Under the pieces are notes generated by a model, which had not been told where the DNA came from, did not search any database, and saw nothing but the letters and a program-made list of their open reading frames with translations. DNA of 7,615 nt from Oscillospiraceae bacterium (GTDB lineage: Bacteria; Bacillota; Clostridia; Oscillospirales; Ruminococcaceae): the NCBI GenBank assembly GCA_900768735.1, contig CAAGDZ010000103.1:1-7615 (forward strand), given 5' to 3'. A program made the position numbers and the translations under genes. How positions within the stretch are numbered: the first letter of the stretch is position 1; each line of letters begins with the position of its first letter. Positions 1 to 6,596 of this stretch are shown here, in pieces.

Positions 1-20
1 ACACGACGCTCTTCCGATCT
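1..20. other. Illumina TruSeq adapter remnant (not genomic)
   Basis: The first 20 bases, ACACGACGCTCTTCCGATCT, are identical to the 3' end of the Illumina TruSeq universal adapter. They lie at the extreme contig end, where untrimmed adapter is expected. The minus-strand reading frame of the HSP90-like gene reaches base 21 with sensible sequence, so genomic DNA starts at 21. Any translation across bases 1-20 is artificial. Confidence 0.97.
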
Positions 21-2037
21 GGAACTTCTTGTTGATATCAAGCTGTAAGGTTATGTCACAGCCCTGCGACTTCATCTCACGCAGGAAGGTCATGGTGTCC
101 TTGCCCTGCGTAAAGGTGTTTATCAGCATATTTATGACTTCGTTGTAGACCTGATGGTTTTCAAATCTGTTCTTGTGGGCTACAATGCAGTCATAGACTT
201 TTTTCAGGTTGCCTACGGTCATACGCGCAACATCAAAGTTGTGCTGTATATCGCGGTAGCGGACATTGAACTGATAGTACCGCATACCGATTTTGTAGTC
301 CTGACCGTACATGGTATCAAACAGTCCGATAGCACCGATAAGCGCTTCTTCATTATCCACCATGTCGTTTATTACATACTTGCCGAGCTTTAAGCTTACT
401 ATGCTCCTGAAGCCGAAGCTCAGTCCGAAGTCCTTTATAGCGGGGTTCTTCTCGCTGTCAAGCACATAAGTAACACCGTCAAAATTGAAGTTGTAGCAGA
501 ACTCTCTGCCGGATTCCTCGGTCTCCTCGTCCTCCCAGTTATAGGAAGCAACTATGATATTATCGGGGATTTCGGCAACGTCCGCCTTCATCTTGACAAG
601 CTCGTCCGCAATGTATTCGGTAAATGCGGTGCCGCTTTCGTGCTCTTCCTTTGAAACTCCGTCGGTTGTCGAGAAAAAGCCAAGCTCCTTTATCTCCGAA
701 TACGGCATAGCCTTATCTCTGCCCGGGAGCAGAAGCGAAACGCAGTTGTGGAATCTACTCTGAAGTCCGGTCGCCATCGTACTTGTGCTTAAATAGTTGC
801 TGAAAAACTCAAACACATAGTGCTTCGGACGCATATAGAATTTTTCAGAATTTGTCCTCGGTAAAAGCTCCAGCACAAAATAGCGCGAATACTTGTCTAT
901 CATGTATTCAAGGTCGCGGCTGATTGACGCCGAAACCTCCTCCTCGCACTCGTGGCGGATACCGGTTCTGTGCGTGGTAATATATGAGTTCGGCACGCTG
1001 ATGAAGAATGCCGACAGCTTTTCCTTGATAAAGTCCTCGCCGGTTGATTTTATAAGTCCGGTAAGCTCGTAGGTCGAGAAATAGTTGTACTTGTCAAGCA
1101 GTACATGGACGATAGTGTCGCGCCTTGCCGACGATACCGCAAACGGAATAAGGTAGATAAAGCCCTCGTTTTCGTGCCAGATAAACTCGATGATGCTCTT
1201 TCCGTTCTGCAAAAAGCGCACGGTCGGGTCATCCTCGGGGTTTTTCTGATAGCGGATAACCTTGTACACGGCAAGCGGCTTGCCTAAATCCATAACCGCT
1301 ATATTAAAGGTGCGGTTCGGGTTTTCCGCCTCGCCGAAGCGTCCGAGCTGCTTTTTCCTGATAAACGCAAAGCAGAACTCTACAAGGTTTATATACTCGC
1401 CCTTGTGAATAGTAAGATTTACAAGATTTTCCTTTATCTTGCTCTGCTCCTCGGGGGAAACCTTGAACACAATCTCGGTACCCTTGAACACCGGAGCGGT
1501 GAGGTTAAGCTCGCGGATTTTGAGTATACCCGCGTCATTTACGATGCGGAAGGTAAAGTTGTTAGAGCGCAGCTTAAGCCACTCGACATTCATAAATACG
1601 CTCTTTGAGCCTACGCCGAAGCGACCCTCGCGCGACTTGTCGCCGTCGCTCCTGCCTATACTTAAATAGTACAGTATCTGCTCTAACGTAAAGCCGTCCT
1701 CGTTGTATGTAAGCCTTATTTCGCCGTCGTTTTCAAAATTGAAAAGTACCTTGATGTCCGGCTCGGAATAATAGCAGCCGAAGGTGTTCTGCAAAAGCTC
1801 GCGCAGTATCGACTCCTTGGGATAGTCGCTTACCGAAAGAGAGGCGTTGTACGGCGTGCGTCCTCCGAATACGGAATTGAAATAATCCTTGAAAGGCGTA
1901 CTGTCAGCCTCGCCCGTATAAAGCAGGTTCTGCATTTTCATCAGCGACTGGTCCATGACCTCGCGGTTTTCGTTTGCGTGTGCCTGATAAAAGTCACCTA
2001 AAAGTCCCGCGATTTCCTCGTTACGAAAAGCCTCCAC
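21..2037 (-). CDS. HSP90/GHKL-type ATPase, sacsin/Nov-like, 3' end missing
   Basis: This frame is open from a GTG at 2037 down to the adapter junction at 21, giving 672 residues with no stop, so the C terminus is missing. The start is chosen because a GAGGGAG ribosome site lies about nine bases upstream, inside the end of the preceding gene, and the frame closes upstream at a TGA (2046-2044). GHKL ATPase motifs occur in order: an N-box ESILRELLQN (residues 75-84, with E80 and N84), a motif II equivalent YNEDGF (111-116), then SIGRSDGDKS and the glycine motif GRFGVGSKSVF (138-148). The spacing and the GxxGxGxKSVF wording resemble sacsin/Nov-type HSP90-like ATPases more than HtpG; the usual N-box Asp-Ala is replaced by Gly-Cys. 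ATP binding is likely. The remaining ~520 residues are not recognised. It follows the SNF2-like gene with no gap to speak of and is presumably co-translated with it. The substrate is unknown. Confidence 0.85.
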
Positions 2038-2038
2038 C

Positions 2039-4024
2039 TTACATCACTCCCTCGTTGCAATTTCTCATAAATTCTCTGAATGTATCCTGAATTATATATT
2101 CATCGGTAAGATAACGCCATGCGTTGAGCAGGACGGGCATTTTCATCACATCGGGCAGCTCGTTTACACATTGTCTGAGCTGTGCGCTCTTGTTCTCGCT
2201 GATGTAATTATCAAGTGCGCCGCGCGCCGCCGTAAGACCCATGCCTATCTCGCTTGAGCCTGCCTGCTGCTTGTACTCTTTGTACTGCTCGCCGTAGAGG
2301 CACTCTTTAAGCTCGTCGCCGCTGATGGGGATTATACGCTGATTTTCACTCAGATACAGCAGCGAATTTTTATAGCTGTCGATTACGGGCTTTATCATCT
2401 GTTTGAGTGCCTTTTCATCGGTAGAATTATCCTTAATCTGATTTTCAATGCCGAAGGCGCGGTATATCTTATCCAGCTTTTCTGCGGTGTAATCGTGCGT
2501 CTTTGCGGCTGTAGACAAGTCAACAGACGGTATCACGTTGTAGTCGCCGATAAACTGTGTGATAACATCACGGCTGGAGGCAACCTCGCCGGTATAGCCG
2601 CAGACATACTGCAAGTCCTTGATACAGCTTACTGCAAGCTGTGTAGCGTTAGGCAAATCGAACAGCACATTTCGTCCGGGCAGACCCTCTACAAGGCTCT
2701 TGTATATCTTGCCGAACAGCACCTTTGAAAGCATACGGCTGTCGAAAATGCCGTTATCATCGCAGAAAAGGATAAACTCGCGCGAAGCCTCGTCCTTTCC
2801 GCCGTGGCGCGCAGCACGCTGCTCCAGTACAACAGGGCTGTTGGGCAGCTCGTAGTTGAAGATATGTGTAAAGGTCTTCATCACGGGGTTTATCGAGCCT
2901 ATTGTGTCAACGGTGATAACCACTTTCGCGCTGTCGGCAGGCTCTGCGGTAAAGTTGTCATAGCGGGTATTGAAGATGTCGCCGCGGTCAACCTTGAGCA
3001 GATTTGCGTTATTCGGATAAAGCGCCTTGATTACCTTTGTAAGATAGCTTATTGTAGAGCTTGTGACGCAGTACACAACCGCCTTGTTTGTAGCGGAGGC
3101 AAGCACCTCGTCAAGCTTTGTCAGAAAGCAGTCGAGCTTTTTATCGGTCTCGCGCAGGATATTTACATCCGCTATCGTATAGGACGGCTTTGTGTATACC
3201 TTTTTCGCTTCGAGCGCGTATTCTTCAAAAATATTTCCTCCGCAGGGATAAAGCGGAAGTCCGGTCTTTATATCGATAAGCTTGCGTGAGTTCAGGATAA
3301 AATCATTGTCAAAGGCGTAATTCAGCATTACGATATTGCGGGCGGTATCGCCGTTGTACACGGAGGTGTCGTAGTAGCGCATAACCGGCACATCGGGGTC
3401 AAAGCAGATTGTGTGCTTTGAAAAATCGATATTGTCTACTGCCGCCGCCTTTTGCTCATCGTTCATCAGTCCTTTTACAAGACCCTTTATATCGTCATAT
3501 CCCTTTCCGTAGGCGCAGGGAACGGGGCTGAACACAACCAGCTTTTCGGTCTTTGTCTTTATATGCTCAAGATACAGCGAGCTGTCCACACCCGCGATAT
3601 TAAGACCCGCGTCAATTATCATCAGATCCCATACTATCCCCGCCTGCTCGAACTGACCGAGCATCGCGTTGTCTGCACGCAGAGCCTCCTCGGCAATAAT
3701 GTAGGTATTTGACATATCCTTATTAAAATATGTAATTGCACGCGACGAGCCGGAAATCATCTTGAAGTCCACGCCGTCCTTGGTGACAAGCGACCTGTAC
3801 CAGCTGTGCATAAGGTGCTTGGGACAGATAAGCAGTATATTTGGAGAACTGTTTGCAAACACGGCGTCCAGTACGCTAAGCTGAGCCTTGGAGGCTTTAT
3901 CGGAACCGTATTCGTCAAGAACAAGGCAAAATCCGAATTTCTTCACTTTCTCGTAAAAAGAACGGCAGACTGTTCCGGTGTCCTTTCCGTAAAAGGATAT
4001 CCATTTTATTTCCTCGGTATTCAA
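2039..4024 (-). CDS. SNF2-like superfamily II ATPase/helicase with degenerate motifs
   Basis: A 661-residue protein with the layout of an SNF2/RapA-type helicase. Lobe 1 shows a Walker A position DEYGSDKAS (37-45, where active SNF2 proteins have DExGxGKT; Lys43 is kept), motif Ia LLICPKHLMHSW (64-75), a motif II position WDLMIIDAGLN (132-142, Asp138 kept, Glu of DEAH lost) and motif III FSPVP (165-169). Lobe 2 shows KAVVYCVTSST (314-324), motif V VVITVDTIGSIN (368-379) and motif VI EQRAARHGG (401-409) after NYELPNSPVV. Residues after ~440 are not recognised. The start is TTG at 4024, supported by GGAGGG seven bases upstream. It leads the operon with the HSP90-like ATPase gene: its stop (2041-2039) is one base before the next start. 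The fold call is strong; actual ATPase or translocase activity is doubtful given the altered motifs, and a scaffold or regulatory role is possible. Confidence 0.85.
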   Translation of the reverse strand: MNTEEIKWISFYGKDTGTVCRSFYEKVKKFGFCLVLDEYGSDKASKAQLSVLDAVFANSSPNILLICPKHLMHSWYRSLVTKDGVDFKMISGSSRAITYFNKDMSNTYIIAEEALRADNAMLGQFEQAGIVWDLMIIDAGLNIAGVDSSLYLEHIKTKTEKLVVFSPVPCAYGKGYDDIKGLVKGLMNDEQKAAAVDNIDFSKHTICFDPDVPVMRYYDTSVYNGDTARNIVMLNYAFDNDFILNSRKLIDIKTGLPLYPCGGNIFEEYALEAKKVYTKPSYTIADVNILRETDKKLDCFLTKLDEVLASATNKAVVYCVTSSTISYLTKVIKALYPNNANLLKVDRGDIFNTRYDNFTAEPADSAKVVITVDTIGSINPVMKTFTHIFNYELPNSPVVLEQRAARHGGKDEASREFILFCDDNGIFDSRMLSKVLFGKIYKSLVEGLPGRNVLFDLPNATQLAVSCIKDLQYVCGYTGEVASSRDVITQFIGDYNVIPSVDLSTAAKTHDYTAEKLDKIYRAFGIENQIKDNSTDEKALKQMIKPVIDSYKNSLLYLSENQRIIPISGDELKECLYGEQYKEYKQQAGSSEIGMGLTAARGALDNYISENKSAQLRQCVNELPDVMKMPVLLNAWRYLTDEYIIQDTFREFMRNCNEGVM

Positions 4025-4031
4025 AAAATCA

Positions 4032-4037
4032 CCCTCC
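4032..4037 (-). promoter_or_regulatory. Ribosome binding site fixing a TTG start
   Basis: On the minus strand GGAGGG sits seven bases before the TTG at 4024-4022. It is a near-perfect match to the anti-Shine-Dalgarno sequence, and there is no in-frame ATG at comparable spacing, so it supports TTG as the start of the SNF2-like gene. Confidence 0.8.
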
Positions 4038-4084
4038 GTTTACAATAAGCGGCAAACAGCACGCATGATGAATTTAATATAACT

Positions 4085-4113
4085 ATTATAATACATTTGC
4101 GATTTTTTTACAA
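4085..4113 (-). promoter_or_regulatory. Sigma-A promoter of the SNF2-like/HSP90-like operon
   Basis: Reading the minus strand, a -35 box TTGTAA (4113-4108, 4 of 6 consensus bases) and a perfect -10 box TATAAT (4090-4085) are separated by exactly 17 bases. Transcription would start near 4078, giving a leader of roughly 54 bases before the TTG at 4024. A run of A residues follows the -35 box. Confidence 0.7.
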
Positions 4114-4291
4114 CAGTTATTTCGCAATTTATAAAAAATCAATAAAATTTTAATCGCTTTTTAGTTGAAGTTGCACTAACAAAACTTAACATCCTGCCAA
4201 AATCAAAAAAAATGCCGCATTTTAAAAAACGGATATTATACATAATCACGAAAATTTTCCGACTTTCCGTAAATTTAACAGGCGACTTTAC

Positions 4292-4320
4292 TTGACAAAA
4301 TCCGATAAATCATGTATTAT
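4292..4320 (+). promoter_or_regulatory. Consensus sigma-A promoter of the deacetylase-bactofilin unit
   Basis: A perfect -35 box TTGACA (4292-4297) and a -10 box TATTAT (4315-4320, 5 of 6) are separated by exactly 17 bases. The predicted start point near 4327 leaves a leader of about 25 bases before the TTG at 4353, with GGGAAGTGG (4339-4347 region) as the likely ribosome site. This is among the strongest promoter matches in the window. Confidence 0.8.
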
Positions 4321-4352
4321 AGATTTATATATCAGGTTGGGAAGTGGTTTTT

Positions 4353-4463
4353 TTGTATTTCGGCAGTGTCAGATTTTTTAAGCATCTGATTTTAACGGTT
4401 ATCGCTCTGCTGATAATAACACCTACCGTCCTTTGTATCGTCCTTGTCGGGGACAATATATAA
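4353..4463 (+). pseudogene. Signal-anchor end of the polysaccharide deacetylase, cut off by an in-frame TAA
   Basis: Starting from TTG at 4353 (GTG at 4344 is the alternative), 36 codons encode a short basic stretch (YFGSVRFFKH) and one hydrophobic helix (LILTVIALLIITPTVLCIVL), a typical type II signal anchor. The frame then meets TAA at 4461-4463. After the stop the same frame continues as KPDEISRLTSASQESS and runs without interruption into the Ser/Gln linker and NodB domain of the deacetylase. The anchor and enzyme are therefore almost certainly one gene of about 381 codons carrying a single nonsense codon, for example CAA or AAA changed to TAA. It lies directly behind the strong promoter. 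A sequencing error is an equally possible cause. Confidence 0.75.
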
Positions 4464-4538
4464 AAGCCGGATGAGATAAGCCGCCTCACCTCAGCCTCAC
4501 AGGAAAGCTCGTATTCCGAATCGGAAAACAGCGGCGCT

Positions 4539-5495
4539 TTGCCGCCGGAGGGCTCGTCCGAAGAAATTTCCTCGCAGGAAGGCTCGGACAGCAATATAGA
4601 AAATTCTTCCGACAGCACCGCATCAGTATCGGACATTGAGAGCAGTCCCGAGCAGACCGCAGCGACATCCGAATCACAACCCGACAGCTCCGACCCCGAG
4701 CAGTCACAGACTGAACAGTCGCAGACTGAACAGTCACAGCCTGAGCAGTCAGACCCACAGTCACAGACCGAGCAGTCAGACCCGCAGTCTCAGCCGGACA
4801 GCAACGGCACATCAGCCGGCGAGACTGATTACACCGCACTTTATCCCGACCTTTACGCGGATAAATACGACGGAGAGTACATAAACGACGACAACACGGT
4901 GTACCTGACGTTTGACGACGGTCCGTCGGTGCTTACCGAAAATATAATGTATTATTTAAAGCAGGAGGGCGTGACGGCGACATTTTTCGTTGTCCCCGAG
5001 GACACAGATTACTGCCGCTCGCTTTTGAAGGAAATCCACGACGCGGGATATTCCATAGGCATACACTCCTTCTCGCATGATTACGATAAGATTTACGGCT
5101 CGGTTGCCGACTTCCTCGACGATTTTTACGCGGCGTACAAAATCGTGTACGAGACTACCGGCGAGCGTCCGTCAATCTACCGCTTCCCGGGCGGCAGCGT
5201 AAACGACTGGAACACCGACACCCGCGAAGATATAATCAAGGAAATGAGCCGCAGAGGCTTTGAATATTTCGACTGGAACGTTGACAGCAACGACTGGCAG
5301 GGCTACGGCTGGACACAGCTTTACAACAATGTGACCTCGGACGCCTGCGAGCTCAGTACGCCGGTTATTCTGTTCCATGACACCGGCGCGCGGGAAAACA
5401 CCGTGCTTGTGCTGGAGGACATTATTGCGGCGCTTAAAGCAAACGGCTACAGCTTCGGCAGTCTTTCACAGAAGACCGAGCCGGTACACTTTTGA
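4539..5495 (+). CDS. Polysaccharide deacetylase (NodB domain, CE4), anchor separated by a stop
   Basis: A metal-dependent carbohydrate esterase 4 that would remove acetyl groups from N-acetylated sugars, most likely in peptidoglycan, outside the membrane. All five NodB motifs are intact, numbered from the TTG at 4539: TFDDGPS (124-130, catalytic base and metal Asp), HSFSH (176-180, metal His pair), RFPGGS (215-220), DWNVDSNDW (245-253) and ILFHDT (277-282, catalytic His). Residues 1-95 are a Ser/Glu/Gln/Asp-rich linker with tandem EQSQ repeats. The TTG at 4539 lacks a ribosome site; it is merely the first possible start after an in-frame TAA at 4461. The natural start is probably TTG 4353, which adds a membrane anchor. 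Without that anchor the enzyme would stay in the cytoplasm. The bactofilin gene starts 43 bases downstream with no terminator between. Confidence 0.88.
   Translation: MPPEGSSEEISSQEGSDSNIENSSDSTASVSDIESSPEQTAATSESQPDSSDPEQSQTEQSQTEQSQPEQSDPQSQTEQSDPQSQPDSNGTSAGETDYTALYPDLYADKYDGEYINDDNTVYLTFDDGPSVLTENIMYYLKQEGVTATFFVVPEDTDYCRSLLKEIHDAGYSIGIHSFSHDYDKIYGSVADFLDDFYAAYKIVYETTGERPSIYRFPGGSVNDWNTDTREDIIKEMSRRGFEYFDWNVDSNDWQGYGWTQLYNNVTSDACELSTPVILFHDTGARENTVLVLEDIIAALKANGYSFGSLSQKTEPVHF
4698..4799 (+). repeat. In-frame tandem repeat coding an EQSQ-rich linker
   Basis: Three 15-base units coding EQSQ(T/P) are followed by two 27-base units coding EQSDPQSQ(T/P). The unit starts are nearly identical in DNA (GAGCAGTCA / GAACAGTC). 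They encode a flexible, acidic, Gln/Ser-rich spacer between the membrane anchor and the NodB domain, suited to crossing the cell wall. The number of units is likely to vary between strains. Confidence 0.85.
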
Positions 5496-5538
5496 TAAAT
5501 GATAAAAATATTTTTCTGATATAAAGGAAGGAAGCATA

Positions 5539-6474
5539 ATGGGAATTAAGGACAATTTTTCACAGGCCATGAAAGAGCTTATTAACCCTAAAGAGTCCGT
5601 CAAGGAGCAAAAACAGCCCGAGGTCAGGGACGTGGCATCGTACATGAATGATACGGCACAGCCCGCGTCAGACTCTGCACAGCCCGCACCCGATACAGGC
5701 TCCGCTTCCGTTCCGAACGAAAACAGCTCTCAGGGACAAGCCGCACAGAGCACTCAGCCGTCCGGTCAGAATGCTCAGCAGTTCAGCCAGAACACGCAGC
5801 AGTTTGATCAGACCGCTCAGCAGTTTGATCAGACCGCTCAGCAGTTCGGTCAGAACACACAGCAGTTCGGTCAGAACGCACAGCAGTTCAGCCAGAACAC
5901 TCAGCAGTTCAGCCAGAACACTCAGCAGTTTGGTCAGAATCAAAACAATTTCGGCGGCGGCTTCGGCGGTTCGTTCAACCGACCGATAAACGACGGCTAC
6001 AGCGAAAGCTCCGAAACTACCGTTATCTCCAAGAATACCATCATAGACGGAAATATCCGCTCGTTTGCCGATATGAGGATTGACGGCAATATCAAGGGCA
6101 ACGTAGAGACGACAAAAAATGTCAGCGTAAACGGCAAGATAATCGGAAATATCACCTGTGACAACGCAGTCATGAAATCCTCGTCAATACAGGGTAACAT
6201 CAATCTAAAGGGTCAGGTTTCGATGGCCAGCGACTCGATGCTCATCGGCGATCTCACCTCACAGGTTGCAAGCCTCAATGGAAAAATCAAGGGCAACCTC
6301 AACATCTCCGGCAGGGCGCAGCTCGACAGGGATTCGGTAGTATTCGGCGATATAAAGGCGGGCACTATCTCCATTCAGGACGGTGCTATCATACAGGGTT
6401 ATGTAAGCACCACATATCTTTCAAAGGAAGAAAGCAGCAACATATTCCCCGAGAGCATAGCTATCGGAGAATAA
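5539..6474 (+). CDS. Bactofilin with a Gln/Asn-rich heptapeptide repeat domain
   Basis: A 311-residue bactofilin, a polymer-forming cytoskeletal protein that assembles into filaments without nucleotide and often positions cell-wall enzymes. Residues 1-20 (MGIKDNFSQAMKELINPKES) look like an amphipathic membrane-binding helix. Residues 21-76 are a disordered Pro/Ser/Gln stretch; 77-132 are eight heptapeptides Q-N/T-A/T-Q-Q-F-S/D/G; 133-155 are Asn/Gly/Phe-rich. The beta-helix core covers about 160-290, with the periodic pattern of bactofilins (TIIDGNI, RIDGNIKGNV, VNGKIIGNI, GNINLKGQV, NGKIKGNLNI, VVFGDIKAG, GAIIQGYV). Start ATG is backed by AGGAAGGAAG. Most bactofilins have short tails, so the long repeat-bearing N-terminal region is unusual. 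Its neighbour, a wall deacetylase, suggests a joint role in local peptidoglycan modification; that link is inference. Confidence 0.93.
   Translation: MGIKDNFSQAMKELINPKESVKEQKQPEVRDVASYMNDTAQPASDSAQPAPDTGSASVPNENSSQGQAAQSTQPSGQNAQQFSQNTQQFDQTAQQFDQTAQQFGQNTQQFGQNAQQFSQNTQQFSQNTQQFGQNQNNFGGGFGGSFNRPINDGYSESSETTVISKNTIIDGNIRSFADMRIDGNIKGNVETTKNVSVNGKIIGNITCDNAVMKSSSIQGNINLKGQVSMASDSMLIGDLTSQVASLNGKIKGNLNISGRAQLDRDSVVFGDIKAGTISIQDGAIIQGYVSTTYLSKEESSNIFPESIAIGE
5767..5934 (+). repeat. Eight tandem 21-bp units coding QNxQQFx heptapeptides
   Basis: Eight direct, gap-free 21-base units run from CAGAATGCTCAGCAG to the last CAGTTTGGT, followed by a partial CAGAAT. Positions 1, 4, 5 and 6 of each heptapeptide (Gln, Gln, Gln, Phe) never change, while positions 2, 3 and 7 alternate N/T, A/T and S/D/G. 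Neighbouring units share the same variants (two with QTAQQF, two with QNTQQFS), which indicates duplication by slippage or unequal crossing-over. Confidence 0.95.
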
Positions 6475-6500
6475 GACTTGTTCTTACAGCTATAGATGAC

Positions 6501-6545
6501 AAATCACTTTTGACGGTACAGGCTGTCAAAAGTGATTTTCGGTTT
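6501..6545 (+). terminator. Rho-independent terminator after the bactofilin gene
   Basis: A perfect 14-bp inverted repeat (6501-6514 with 6525-6538; AAATCACTTTTGAC and its complement) encloses a 10-base loop and runs into TTTCGGTTTTT. The U-tract is broken by CGG, but the stem is long and it lies 26 bases after the bactofilin stop, so it probably ends the deacetylase-bactofilin transcript. Confidence 0.8.
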
Positions 6546-6583
6546 TTGTAAAGCTTCATGGCTTTCGGCATATATTACAGCAC

Positions 6584-6590
6584 GGAGGGG
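6584..6590 (+). promoter_or_regulatory. Ribosome binding site that moves the DUF1232 start to 6597
   Basis: GGAGGGG lies six bases before the ATG at 6597. The in-frame ATG at 6558 has no ribosome site and sits close behind the terminator hairpin, so the shorter reading of the DUF1232 gene is preferred. Confidence 0.8.
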
Positions 6591-6596
6591 CTGCCG

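Larger units (their letters stand above)
4025..4343. other. AT-rich divergent intergenic region
   Basis: About 320 bases separate the two divergent transcription units. The region holds the minus-strand promoter (4085-4113), the plus-strand promoter (4292-4320) and, between them, about 180 very AT-rich bases with several A- and T-tracts, which may be intrinsically curved or act as upstream promoter elements. A short inverted repeat, AAAATG-ccg-CATTTT (4209-4223), is the only other symmetry seen. No credible open frame or RNA gene was found. Confidence 0.7.

Noticed and set aside
154..1669. Short open frames on both strands across 154-1669
   Set aside because: All are covered by the continuous HSP90-like reading frame, which carries GHKL motifs; none has a supporting start signal or domain.
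21..2037. Calling the truncated gene htpG (classical HSP90)
   Set aside because: The motif II form, the SIGRS...GRFGVGSKSVF wording and the unrecognised remainder do not fit HtpG; only the ATPase fold is shared.
2804..3289. A 161-codon plus-strand open frame opposite the SNF2-like gene, and several shorter ones in 2495-4048
   Set aside because: They lie wholly opposite a long gene with recognisable motifs, have no ribosome sites and give Cys/Arg-rich sequence without domains; they are antisense shadows.
4461..4463. Recoding or readthrough of the in-frame TAA
   Set aside because: TAA is not a selenocysteine or pyrrolysine codon, no recoding element is apparent, and the other genes use TAA as a normal stop.
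5767..5934. CRISPR-like array of 21-bp repeats
   Set aside because: The units are contiguous without spacers, stay in frame and encode a heptapeptide inside the bactofilin gene.
5668..5943. Leucine-rich minus-strand frame (LLSVLAELL repeats) opposite the bactofilin repeat
   Set aside because: It is the mechanical reverse complement of the 21-bp repeat and has no ribosome site.
6558..6596. Upstream ATG (6558) as the start of the DUF1232 protein
   Set aside because: It lacks a ribosome site and directly follows the terminator, while ATG 6597 has GGAGGGG six bases upstream.
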